46,180 nt of DNA. Origin: Candidatus Yanofskyibacteriota bacterium. GTDB lineage: Bacteria > Patescibacteriota > Minisyncoccia > 2-02-FULL-40-12 > GWA2-44-9. This document shows, piece after piece, positions 15,425-22,436 of the stretch. Every line of letters begins with the position of its first letter. The stretch's first letter is position 1. The DNA is taken from the NCBI GenBank assembly GCA_023245235.1, contig JAHFKT010000002.1, forward strand, positions 16,803-62,982, in the 5' to 3' direction. The notes beneath the pieces were generated by a model that was not told where the DNA came from, ran no database searches, and was given only the letters and a program-made list of their open reading frames with translations. Both the position numbers and the translations under genes were made by a program.

Positions 15425-15763
15425 CAAATAAAGCAAAGAGCGCCTGTGGAGGCGCTTTGCAAAGAACCAGTCGAGGATGCCTGTGCGGGCTCATCCGTCC
15501 CGCCAGCATGGCCGCAAAACGATGTTGTTGTGCGGAGCGGCAATGCTGTGTTTAGGCTTACCTGTGATCAGCAGGTGGATTCCCTTGGGTTTCGTCGGTA
15601 TTGCCCGGCGTGACTTATGCCCGAGGTACTCAGGAGCCGGTTAGCTTGATCCTGCGATGGTTCAAGCAGATAGCCGGTCCTACAACCCCAGCCGGCACGG
15701 CTGGTTTGGCCTGATCCCGTCACTGGGACTCACTGTTGTTTTGCTCAACAGACATCCCTCGAC
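15425..15763 (-). ncRNA. structured non-coding RNA of unknown class, about 330 nt
   Basis: The two ends pair: GTCGAGGGATG at 15763-15753 with GCATCCTCGAC at 15480-15470, with one bulged G. Inside are perfect or near-perfect hairpins: 15733-15738/15746-15751; 15688-15693/15699-15704; a two-part helix 15637-15640/15674-15677 plus 15644-15649/15662-15667; and 15504-15515/15537-15548 with one mismatch. A TTGACG-18-TATCAT promoter points to a start at about 15763, the first base of the closing helix, and a hairpin at 15433-15460 ends it. I find no RNase P, tmRNA, SRP or 6S signatures. Segments 15676-15689 and 15625-15634 resemble parts of 23S rRNA domain I, by memory. Confidence 0.7.
15433..15460 (-). 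terminator. terminator of the structured RNA
   Basis: GCAAAG-CGCC pairs with GGCG-CTTTGC (two-base bulge), then TTTATTTG on the minus strand. Confidence 0.6.
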
Positions 15764-15770
15764 AAGATCT

Positions 15771-15800
15771 ATGATAACAGAGCCCGGAGCCGGTCGTCAA
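15771..15800 (-). promoter_or_regulatory. promoter of the structured RNA
   Basis: Minus strand: -35 TTGACG (15795-15800), 18-base spacer, -10 TATCAT (15771-15776). The -35 lies only six bases beyond the alaS stop, so the RNA has its own promoter and is not simply an alaS tail. Confidence 0.7.
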
Positions 15801-15805
15801 AGATG

Positions 15806-17665
15806 CTAGTCCACAACTGCACGGATGCGCCGGGCGCCGCCGGAAACCGACTCTTCCTTAGTGATAGTGATGCGGCCGATCTCGCCGGTATGGGTCACGT
15901 GGGGGCCGCCGCAGAGCTCCCGGCTGAACCAGTTCTTTTCGTCGCCGATGGTGTAGACCTTCACCCGCGGCGGATATTTAAGCTTAAAGAAAGCCGAAGC
16001 GCCGGAATCCAGTGCTTCCTTCAGATCCATCTCTTGAGCGGTCACCGGCAGATCTTTGGCTACGATATCGTTGGCGATATCTTCGGCCTGCTTCAATTCT
16101 TCCGGAGTGACCTTGCGCGGAAAAGTAAAATCAAAACGCAAACGCTCAGCCGTGATGTCCGAACCGGCCTGGGGTAACTTCTGGCCGAGCACTTTCTGAA
16201 GCGCGGCGACAATAATATGGGTCGCGGTATGGAGGCGGGTTTTCTTCTTCATTTCTTCGGCATCCCCCGCCGTCAGGTCGCCTTCTTTCATTCCGTGTCC
16301 GCCGAATTTCTTCCCGGCTCCGGCGCGGGATATCTCCTGATGGCGCTTTCGTTCTGTCTCAAAATCTTCCCTGGTCAGCCCCGAAGCTTTGTTCCGGGCG
16401 ACCTCGCGGATGACCTCGAACGGCAGGCCGAAGCTTTCATATAACCGGAACGCGGAGACGCCGTCGACAGAATCGAGCTTTTCAAGTTCCCGAAGACCGT
16501 TCTTGAATGTTTTCTGGAATTTTTCATTCTCCGCGTCGAATGCCGATTTTATTTTCTCGATATTCAATTCGGGATAGTAGGCACCGCAGAGCTCAACGAT
16601 CTTTTCAAAGATGTTATGGATGGCTTCGAGTTCGATACCGTTCAGATGGCATTGGACGATGACCCGGCGCATCAGGCGGCGCAGAACATAACCCTGCTCT
16701 TTATTCGAGGGCACTATGCCGTCAGCGATAAGAAACGCCGCCGCCCGGCTATGGTCGGTAATGATGCGTTTGACCCGTTCATCAACGCCGTCATCCGGCA
16801 GTATCTGTATGAGCGGCTCGAAAACGTCCGTCGAGAATATGTCCGGTTGGTTTTGTGCCGCCGCCGTGATCCTTTCAAAACCGCCGCCGAAATCAACATT
16901 CCGCTGCTTGAGGAGTTCGAAAGTTCCGTCAGGCAGTTTTTTGTACTCCATAAAAACGCTGTTGCCGATCTCCAAAAATCTTCCGCAGTCGCAATTGGGA
17001 TGGCATTCTTTGCCGTATGAAGGGTCATGAGGAACATCAAATTGATAGAATATCTCCGAATCTGGGCCCCCGGGCTCCCCCGCGGGCATTGTGTCCGGCC
17101 TCCCGGCCCGTGACCACCAGTTCTTTTCGGCACCATAAAAAAATATGCGGCTATCCTTCATGCCGACCTTTGATGCGTTGGCGAGAGTTATGAGATCGGC
17201 CTCTTTCGCATCAATGCCGGCCTCTTCGAACAGCTGTTTCCAGATAGCCGGGGATTCCGTGTCTCTGGGGATGCCGTTCTTTTCGTCACCGGCAAAAACC
17301 GTCACATAGAGCCGCGCCGGATCAATGCCGACCTCTTTCGTCAGAAATTCAAATATCCAGGCCAGTTGTTCTTTCTTCCAATAATCGCCGAATGACCAGT
17401 TGCCGAGCATCTCAAAGAATGTCGTATGCCGGTTATCGCCCACCTCATCAATATCGTCGGCCCGAAAGGACTTTTGAATATCGGCGATGCGTTTCCCGAG
17501 CGGGTGGGGCTCTCCCAGAAGATACGGCATCATCGGCTGCATGCCTGATCCGGTAAAAAGCGTGGTCGCGTCATTTGCGGGCAACAGTGAAGACGAGGGC
17601 ACGATGACGTGCTTTCGGGCTTCGAAAAAATCCAGAAATTTTTGGCGTATCTCATGGCTGGTCAT
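15806..17665 (-). CDS. alaS: alanyl-tRNA synthetase, short form without C-terminal domain
   Basis: 619 residues from the ATG at 17665 (an in-frame ATG 12 codons upstream lies beyond the -10 box and is rejected). The class II catalytic core has FFEMLGNWSFGDYWK (motif 2 region, 83-97) and GNSVFMEY; a Cys cluster ECHPNCDC (220-227) is typical of a subset of short AlaS enzymes. The editing domain is intact, with His479-x3-His483 in HTATH and Cys585-x3-His589 in CGGPH. The oligomerising C-Ala domain of about 250 residues is missing. It charges tRNA-Ala. Promoter TTGAAT-17-TAGAGT ends seven bases before the ATG, so the message may be leaderless. Confidence 0.96.
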   Translation of the reverse strand: MTSHEIRQKFLDFFEARKHVIVPSSSLLPANDATTLFTGSGMQPMMPYLLGEPHPLGKRIADIQKSFRADDIDEVGDNRHTTFFEMLGNWSFGDYWKKEQLAWIFEFLTKEVGIDPARLYVTVFAGDEKNGIPRDTESPAIWKQLFEEAGIDAKEADLITLANASKVGMKDSRIFFYGAEKNWWSRAGRPDTMPAGEPGGPDSEIFYQFDVPHDPSYGKECHPNCDCGRFLEIGNSVFMEYKKLPDGTFELLKQRNVDFGGGFERITAAAQNQPDIFSTDVFEPLIQILPDDGVDERVKRIITDHSRAAAFLIADGIVPSNKEQGYVLRRLMRRVIVQCHLNGIELEAIHNIFEKIVELCGAYYPELNIEKIKSAFDAENEKFQKTFKNGLRELEKLDSVDGVSAFRLYESFGLPFEVIREVARNKASGLTREDFETERKRHQEISRAGAGKKFGGHGMKEGDLTAGDAEEMKKKTRLHTATHIIVAALQKVLGQKLPQAGSDITAERLRFDFTFPRKVTPEELKQAEDIANDIVAKDLPVTAQEMDLKEALDSGASAFFKLKYPPRVKVYTIGDEKNWFSRELCGGPHVTHTGEIGRITITKEESVSGGARRIRAVVD

Positions 17666-17672
17666 TGTGGTT

Positions 17673-17701
17673 ACTCTATCAAAAATCCCGTGTTCATTCA
17701 A
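17673..17701 (-). promoter_or_regulatory. alaS promoter, leaderless start
   Basis: Minus strand: TTGAAT (17696-17701), 17-base spacer, TAGAGT (17673-17678), seven bases before the alaS ATG. Confidence 0.5.
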
Positions 17702-17711
17702 ACAAAAAGCC

Positions 17712-18017
17712 CTACTGTCCCAAAAAGGTAAATAGGGCGTTCAGGTGCATCATGACCATCATTGTGTACGCTCCGAGGAGGAACGAAAGGAGCAGAAAGC
17801 TTTCTCTCCGGTACAGTTTAACGCTCAACCCGATGCCGATGCCCCGGGTAATGAGCATCGCGGGCACGACACCGACAAGATGCATCAGCGCCTTATCGAG
17901 CGGATTCGCTTCAGCGGCGGGACCGAACCGCTGGACCCAATACCAGGTCCAGGTGCCGTCTGCGATCAACGCGCCGCATAAAAATACGAACAGCCACAAG
18001 GCATGTTTCGGTTTCAT
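17712..18017 (-). CDS. small integral membrane protein with EANPL motif
   Basis: 101 residues from ATG 18017 (or 104 from 18026). Three to four hydrophobic helices: LWLFVFLCGALIADGTW, LVGVVPAMLITRGIGIG, FLLLSFLLGAYTMMVMM. The segment WYWVQRFGPAAEANPL recalls small membrane proteins in which a G-x3-E-A-N-P-L loop follows the first helix (DUF5658-like); I would not assign it firmly. No signal peptide. It lies upstream of alaS on the same strand, ten bases before the alaS -35, and is divergent from the deaminase gene. Confidence 0.6.
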   Translation of the reverse strand: MKPKHALWLFVFLCGALIADGTWTWYWVQRFGPAAEANPLDKALMHLVGVVPAMLITRGIGIGLSVKLYRRESFLLLSFLLGAYTMMVMMHLNALFTFLGQ

Positions 18018-18068
18018 TATTGTCAAAGAATTGCCGATACCGTATCATAGCGGGGCATCCTTAACAAC

Positions 18069-19106
18069 ATGCCTGAGCCACGCTGTCCGGTCGACTGCCT
18101 GCTTCATGACCATGGCGACGGCGCCTATCCGCTGGCCATTGTTCTGCGCGACCTGTTCACCATGGCCGGGAAAGCGATACCCGACAATGCTGACCTCGTG
18201 GCGCAGGTCCGGAAAAAGTTCCAGGACCCGCACGCGGACATCATCGAGGCCTTCTCCAATACCACCGGCGTCCTGCAAACCTGGGATGCCTTGTTCCTGG
18301 CCGCTCACAACCATGTGGTCGTCCGGGCCTCACAGGGCATCCGGTACGCCGAGGTAATGTTCGCGCCCCAGTACCACGGGTTCCAGGGTCTCACGCCCAA
18401 ACGGGCCGTGGAGGCAATCATTGCCGGTATTAAGTCAGGCGAACAGAAATGTCCCGACATTGAGGTCAATTTCCTGGCCGCTATCGGCCGTGAATTGAGC
18501 CCCGAGCAGGCCATTGAGCTCATCAAGGTCTTTGAAGAGTGCGACCGGAACTATCTGGTCGGTATTGACTGGGTATGCGACGAGGCGGCATTTCCGCCGG
18601 AACGGCACATCAAGTCAGTCCGGTATGCCCACGATGCAGGATTCCCGGTTGATTTCCACGCATCCGAATGGGTCCGCGGTCCCCACGACACGCCCGACTT
18701 CTGGCGCGACCTGCCGCAGCTGGTCCAGAATTTGAATATTGCGATGAGAGTAATGCGGTGCAAACGCATCGGGCACGGTATTGCCCTGCCCTATGCTCCC
18801 ACCCTGATGCGCTACGCCCTCATCAATCAGATCGGCATTACCGGTTGCCCCGGTTCCAATCTTCAGGGTCAGAATGTGCCGGACCTGGAAGCTCTCCAAA
18901 TTACGCAAATGCTTGATTCCGGTATTTTGTGGTCAATGAATCCCGATGACGATTTCTTCCAGCCGGATATCAACGAGGTCTATCAGGCCTGCGACCGGGT
19001 CTACTGCTTCACCGCCGAACAGCGCATGAGAATGCGCCTGAACGCGTGGAAGACAAGGTTCGGGAAACGCAAACCGGTCCCGAACGATATTGCACCGCTC
19101 ATCTGA
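18069..19106 (+). CDS. adenosine/AMP deaminase-family amidohydrolase
   Basis: 345 residues, the length of bacterial adenosine deaminases. Metal and catalytic motifs are present in order: His13-x-His15 in LLHDHGDG (a variant of the usual H-x-H-L-D-G), HASE with His197 and Glu200, RIGHG with His236, and NPDDD at 291-295. These form the zinc site and proton shuttle of a TIM-barrel deaminase that converts adenosine or related purines to inosine forms. The deviant first motif and the CPGSNLQG segment make the exact substrate uncertain (adenosine, deoxyadenosine, adenine or a modified purine). Transcribed opposite to its neighbours, with a hairpin overlapping its stop codon. Confidence 0.88.
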   Translation: MPEPRCPVDCLLHDHGDGAYPLAIVLRDLFTMAGKAIPDNADLVAQVRKKFQDPHADIIEAFSNTTGVLQTWDALFLAAHNHVVVRASQGIRYAEVMFAPQYHGFQGLTPKRAVEAIIAGIKSGEQKCPDIEVNFLAAIGRELSPEQAIELIKVFEECDRNYLVGIDWVCDEAAFPPERHIKSVRYAHDAGFPVDFHASEWVRGPHDTPDFWRDLPQLVQNLNIAMRVMRCKRIGHGIALPYAPTLMRYALINQIGITGCPGSNLQGQNVPDLEALQITQMLDSGILWSMNPDDDFFQPDINEVYQACDRVYCFTAEQRMRMRLNAWKTRFGKRKPVPNDIAPLI

Positions 19107-19111
19107 GCGGT
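19094..19111 (+). terminator. intrinsic terminator overlapping the deaminase stop
   Basis: ACCGCTCA/TGAGCGGT, 8 bp, followed by TTTCTTTTA; the stop codon TGA (19104-19106) is inside the stem. Confidence 0.8.
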
Positions 19112-19126
19112 TTTCTTTTACAAAAA

Positions 19127-20980
19127 TTACAGTCCCAGCCTCTTGTGGAGGTAAAAGAGACGCGAGGAGTTGGCGAACGGGATGAAGTCAGTGGCAAAGT
19201 TGTATGCGGCCGCGCCGGCGGGTCCGATGACGCCGGCAATGACCAGGCCGAAACCGATGGCGTTCACAATACCCCAGATCCAGAAGTCCTGGCGGGCTAC
19301 GCTCATTGTGTACCGTCCGAGCTCTATCGCATCGCCGATCTTGGAAAAGTCATCCTTCATCAGCGCGATATCGGCAGCCTCAATAGCGGCATCGGAACCG
19401 ATGACGCCCATTGCAATGCCGACATCGGCCAAGGCCAGAGCGGCCGCATCATTGACGCCGTCGCCGACCATGGCCACCTTTGTTTTCTTATTCAGCTCTT
19501 TTTTAATATAGGTCAGCTTGTCTTCGGGTAACAAGTTAGCGTGAATATCGGTGATGCCCACCTCGTCCGCTATCTTCTGCGCAACCTTCTCATTGTCGCC
19601 GGTGAGCATGACCAGTTTTGAAACGCCGAGGCTCTTGAGCTCTTTGATGGCTTCGGGCACTTCGGGCCTGATCTGGTCGGCCAGACCGATAAATCCTATC
19701 AGCTCTCCGCCATACGCGATCAACGTCGTATTCAGGCCCTTATTCTTGGCTGACTCCAGGTCGCCAAGCTGGTGATTTGAGACCGGGATCTTCTTGTCCT
19801 GCATGAATGTCAGTTTGCCGGATATGATCTCCTTGCCGTCCAGCTCTCCGACACTGCCCTTGCCGGGCGTTTCGTGGCAGTTATTCGGCTGGGGGTGATC
19901 AATATGTTTTTCTTTCGCGTATAAGACGATGGCCTTGGCGGCCGGATGGTCGGATAAGCATTCGGCAGTGGCCGCGTATTTTATCAGGTCATCCGATGAG
20001 AAATTATCGAACGGCACCACGGCCTGAACTCTCAAGATGCCCGCCGTGAGCGTGCCGGTCTTGTCCATAAGCAGGGTTTTTACTTTTGTCAGCCCCTCCA
20101 GAAAATCACCGCCCTTGATAATGATGCCCTGCCGGGCGGCGGTTCCGATGGCGGCCAGGAACGCGAGCGGTACGGCAACCGCGATATCGTCGGCGCAGGC
20201 GACCAAGAGCAGAGCCAGTACAAAGTTCAGGTTGCCGGTCCAGAAATAAACGATGACCGCGCCGATGAGGGTCGAACTGATGTACCAGGTCGTGAAACTT
20301 TCAGCGATGGTATGAATACCGGCCTTTGATTCCTGCGATGATTCCACCAGTCTGATGATCTTAGCCAGAGTGGTGTCGCTGCCGATCTTATCGGCCCTCA
20401 CTTCCAAAGTGCCGGAAACATTGAGGGTCGAGCTGAAGACCCGGTCGCCCTTTTGTTTTGAGACCGGGATGGATTCACCGGTCAGCGATGACTGGTCAAT
20501 GCTGGCGGTTCCGTCTTCCACGATGCCGTCAACCGCGACCCGTTCCCCGGCTTCAATGACAACAAGGTCACCGACCTTCACATCTTCAACGGAAATCTCT
20601 GTGACAGCCCCGGCGCGCCTGACCTTAACCTGCTGTGGCCGGAGCTTGAGCAGGCTCTGAATGGCCCGGCGGGCCTGGCCTTCGGTATAACGGCCGAAGA
20701 TACGCGCCGATGACAACATGAGGTTGATGAATACGGCCGACGGCCATTCCTTGGCCAGCATGGACGCAACCAAGGCGATACTGGCCAGAAGGTCAATTGA
20801 AATTTCGCGGTTCTTCAATGACCGGAACGCGCTGATGACGACGGGGATGGTGCCGATGAATGCCAGCACAAAGAGCGCCCGGTCATCGAATGAGTTCAAG
20901 CCGCCGGAATAGTGGAGCCCCAAAAAACCTGCTAATAAAGCGAGGAGGATGTAATCGAACCATTCTTCAAGTCGTTGCAT
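19127..20980 (-). CDS. P-type ATPase of the heavy-metal-like subgroup, CPC motif replaced
   Basis: 617 residues from ATG 20980. Standard P-type parts are present: actuator TGES (167-170), phosphorylation site DKTGT (306-310), an SDHPAAKAI motif like the His-Pro of P1B pumps, and MVGDGVNDAAALA. Overall size and helix order fit P1B metal pumps without an N-terminal metal-binding domain. However, the transport-site motif in the helix before DKTGT reads CADDIAVAVP (262-271) where P1B pumps have CPC, SPC or similar. Two Asp in the membrane suggest a different ion. It is an inner-membrane protein; the C-terminal helices close with FATDFIPFANSSRLFYLHKR. Confidence 0.85.
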   Translation of the reverse strand: MQRLEEWFDYILLALLAGFLGLHYSGGLNSFDDRALFVLAFIGTIPVVISAFRSLKNREISIDLLASIALVASMLAKEWPSAVFINLMLSSARIFGRYTEGQARRAIQSLLKLRPQQVKVRRAGAVTEISVEDVKVGDLVVIEAGERVAVDGIVEDGTASIDQSSLTGESIPVSKQKGDRVFSSTLNVSGTLEVRADKIGSDTTLAKIIRLVESSQESKAGIHTIAESFTTWYISSTLIGAVIVYFWTGNLNFVLALLLVACADDIAVAVPLAFLAAIGTAARQGIIIKGGDFLEGLTKVKTLLMDKTGTLTAGILRVQAVVPFDNFSSDDLIKYAATAECLSDHPAAKAIVLYAKEKHIDHPQPNNCHETPGKGSVGELDGKEIISGKLTFMQDKKIPVSNHQLGDLESAKNKGLNTTLIAYGGELIGFIGLADQIRPEVPEAIKELKSLGVSKLVMLTGDNEKVAQKIADEVGITDIHANLLPEDKLTYIKKELNKKTKVAMVGDGVNDAAALALADVGIAMGVIGSDAAIEAADIALMKDDFSKIGDAIELGRYTMSVARQDFWIWGIVNAIGFGLVIAGVIGPAGAAAYNFATDFIPFANSSRLFYLHKRLGL

Positions 20981-21026
20981 CTTTTTATTGTATCTTATTT
21001 CACCCCTAAATTGTAAGTTTTTTAAT

Positions 21027-21055
21027 TTGACTTTTGATGATTTTCCTGATATAAT
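21027..21055 (+). promoter_or_regulatory. strong sigma-70-type promoter
   Basis: TTGACT (21027-21032), 17-base spacer, TATAAT (21050-21055), followed by AGGAGG (21093-21098) five bases before the GTG at 21104. Confidence 0.75.
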
Positions 21056-21103
21056 TTGATAACTAGTTCTTAATAACAACATGCAAAAGGACAGGAGGCA
21101 GCG

Positions 21104-21679
21104 GTGAATCTCACCATGCTCGCGTGCGTCGTCGCCGTTGTCGCATATTGCTTCATGGCCCGCGGCCTCTTGGCCGGCGATTCGGAGCAGAACTTCACCA
21201 CCTGGATACTCTGGGGAGTGCTCGACGGCATCGCCGCCGCGACCATCTTCTTCCAGAGCGGCAGCTGGGCCATCCCGGCCGTCTATGCCGTCGGCAGTAC
21301 GGCCACGGCGTTCCTCATCCTCAAGTCAGGCACCGTTTCATGGACCTGGTTTGATACGATGATCATCTGCATGGTGGTCGCGTGCATGGTTATCTGGAAG
21401 GTCTCGGGGGCCCGCACCGCAACCATCGCCAGCACCGTCGCCGTGACCATCGCCGGTATCCCCCAACTCGTCGAAACATGGAAAAAACCGGAAGGCAGTC
21501 CGTTTCCGGTCTATCTGATGTTTGTCGTCGGCAACAGCCTCGCGACGGCCGGGGCCAAGAGCTGGAGCGTCGAAGAACGCCTCTATCCCGCCGTCTGCAT
21601 CGCGCTGACGACCGCCTACCTATTGGCCATGTCCCGCAAGTTCCTGCCAAGTCACCAAAAAGCCGCCAACGCTCTCTAG
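21104..21679 (+). CDS. PQ-loop-like integral membrane protein
   Basis: 191 residues starting with GTG, chosen because AGGAGG lies five bases upstream. Six to seven hydrophobic helices; the second half contains AGIPQLVETWKKPEGSPFP, close to the PQ-loop motif (P-Q-x-x-x-x-x-K) of SWEET/semiSWEET-type and related transporters, and the first half has a weaker match (FTTWILWGVLDG). It may therefore be a small duplicated sugar- or amino-acid-transporter-like protein; function unproven. It has its own promoter and terminator and higher GC at third codon positions than the flanking genes. Its leader shares AGTTC-Y-T and AACATGCAAA with the next gene. Confidence 0.65.
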   Translation: MNLTMLACVVAVVAYCFMARGLLAGDSEQNFTTWILWGVLDGIAAATIFFQSGSWAIPAVYAVGSTATAFLILKSGTVSWTWFDTMIICMVVACMVIWKVSGARTATIASTVAVTIAGIPQLVETWKKPEGSPFPVYLMFVVGNSLATAGAKSWSVEERLYPAVCIALTTAYLLAMSRKFLPSHQKAANAL

Positions 21680-21692
21680 CGAAGGCGGCTTT
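21659..21692 (+). terminator. intrinsic terminator overlapping the stop codon
   Basis: AAAGCCGCC/GGCGGCTTT (9 bp) with a nested CGCT/AGCG; the TAG stop is in the loop. Confidence 0.75.
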
Positions 21693-21717
21693 CCTCATTT
21701 TTATGAATCATTTTGGT

Positions 21718-21745
21718 TTGACTTTTTATTAAATTACTATATAGT
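21718..21745 (+). promoter_or_regulatory. sigma-70-type promoter
   Basis: TTGACT (21718-21723), 16-base spacer, TATAGT (21740-21745). A GGAAGG ribosome-binding site precedes the ATG at 21790. Confidence 0.65.
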
Positions 21746-21789
21746 ATTACACGGACAGTTCCTCAAAACATGCAAAGGAAGGTGCGCTG

Positions 21790-22377
21790 ATGATCCGAAC
21801 AAGCGTGGTTCTTGCCGCTCTGGCGGCATTCTTCATGCTGAGCACTCCGGCTAGGGCGCAGGTATCAGGCGAGACCGAGAGCGGCACCGATGGCCGCGGC
21901 GGTTCATTCGTCAGCCAGTATGTCTTCTACGACTGGAAGGACGACAATCTGTTGGTCCGATACTTCTGGGTCAACGGGGCCGTCAATCGTGCCGAGGTCG
22001 CCTTCGGCCCGACTTTCAAGACCGGTAATACCGTCACCAAACTGCAATTCGGAGCGACGACCGCCAAAGAAGCGATGGCTGCCGTTCTGATCATCAGCAA
22101 GGTCGGAGGGCGGCAACTGATGTATATCGGCGACTTCAAGCCGGCGATGGGACACCTGGACTACGCACTGTACCAGAAGTTCTTCTGGGCCATCGATACA
22201 AAGTCCGTCTGGCAGTTCCGGATCGAGGCTCTGAACATCAACCGCGGGCAGGCGTTCCTCCGGATCGGCGGCGAATACCAGCTCCAGTTCGATCCCAAAC
22301 ATCACCTCTACGTTGCACCTTTCTACGACCCTGTCGTAAAAGCGCCGGGAGTGCAATTCGGCTTCCGATTCTTCTAA
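21790..22377 (+). CDS. secreted beta-rich protein, unknown
   Basis: 195 residues with a clear Sec signal peptide: basic start, hydrophobic core (VVLAALAAFFMLS) and Ala-x-Ala cleavage near residue 24 (TPARAQ). The mature part alternates short beta strands (VSQYVFYDWKDDNLLVRYF, GRQLMYIGDFK, FLRIGGEYQLQF) and ends GVQFGFRFF. A final aromatic residue with alternating hydrophobics is the signature of outer-membrane barrels, surprising if the cell has a single membrane. Length would allow about eight strands. No family recognised. It has its own promoter, Shine-Dalgarno and terminator, and GC-rich codon use. Confidence 0.65.
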   Translation: MIRTSVVLAALAAFFMLSTPARAQVSGETESGTDGRGGSFVSQYVFYDWKDDNLLVRYFWVNGAVNRAEVAFGPTFKTGNTVTKLQFGATTAKEAMAAVLIISKVGGRQLMYIGDFKPAMGHLDYALYQKFFWAIDTKSVWQFRIEALNINRGQAFLRIGGEYQLQFDPKHHLYVAPFYDPVVKAPGVQFGFRFF

Positions 22378-22379
22378 CC

Positions 22380-22421
22380 GCCCGCGAAAGGCCCGCACTC
22401 CGTGCTCGCGCCTTCGCGGGC
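22380..22421 (+). terminator. intrinsic terminator
   Basis: GCCCGCGAA-GG pairs with CC-TTCGCGGGC (one bulge), with a GCAC/GTGC inner hairpin, then TTTTCGTTTTT. Confidence 0.75.
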
Positions 22422-22436
22422 TTTTCGTTTTTAGGG

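Larger units (their letters stand above)
15382..15805. other. 424-bp gap occupied by an RNA gene
   Basis: No protein-coding signal on either strand. Nearly all of it is explained by the structured RNA, its promoter and its terminator, listed separately. Confidence 0.7.

Noticed and set aside
15425-15763. RNase P RNA, tmRNA, SRP RNA or T-box as identity of the structured RNA
   Set aside because: No GAGGAAAGTCC, no tRNA-like ends or tag frame, no GGAAG-AGCA SRP loop, and it lies downstream, not upstream, of alaS.
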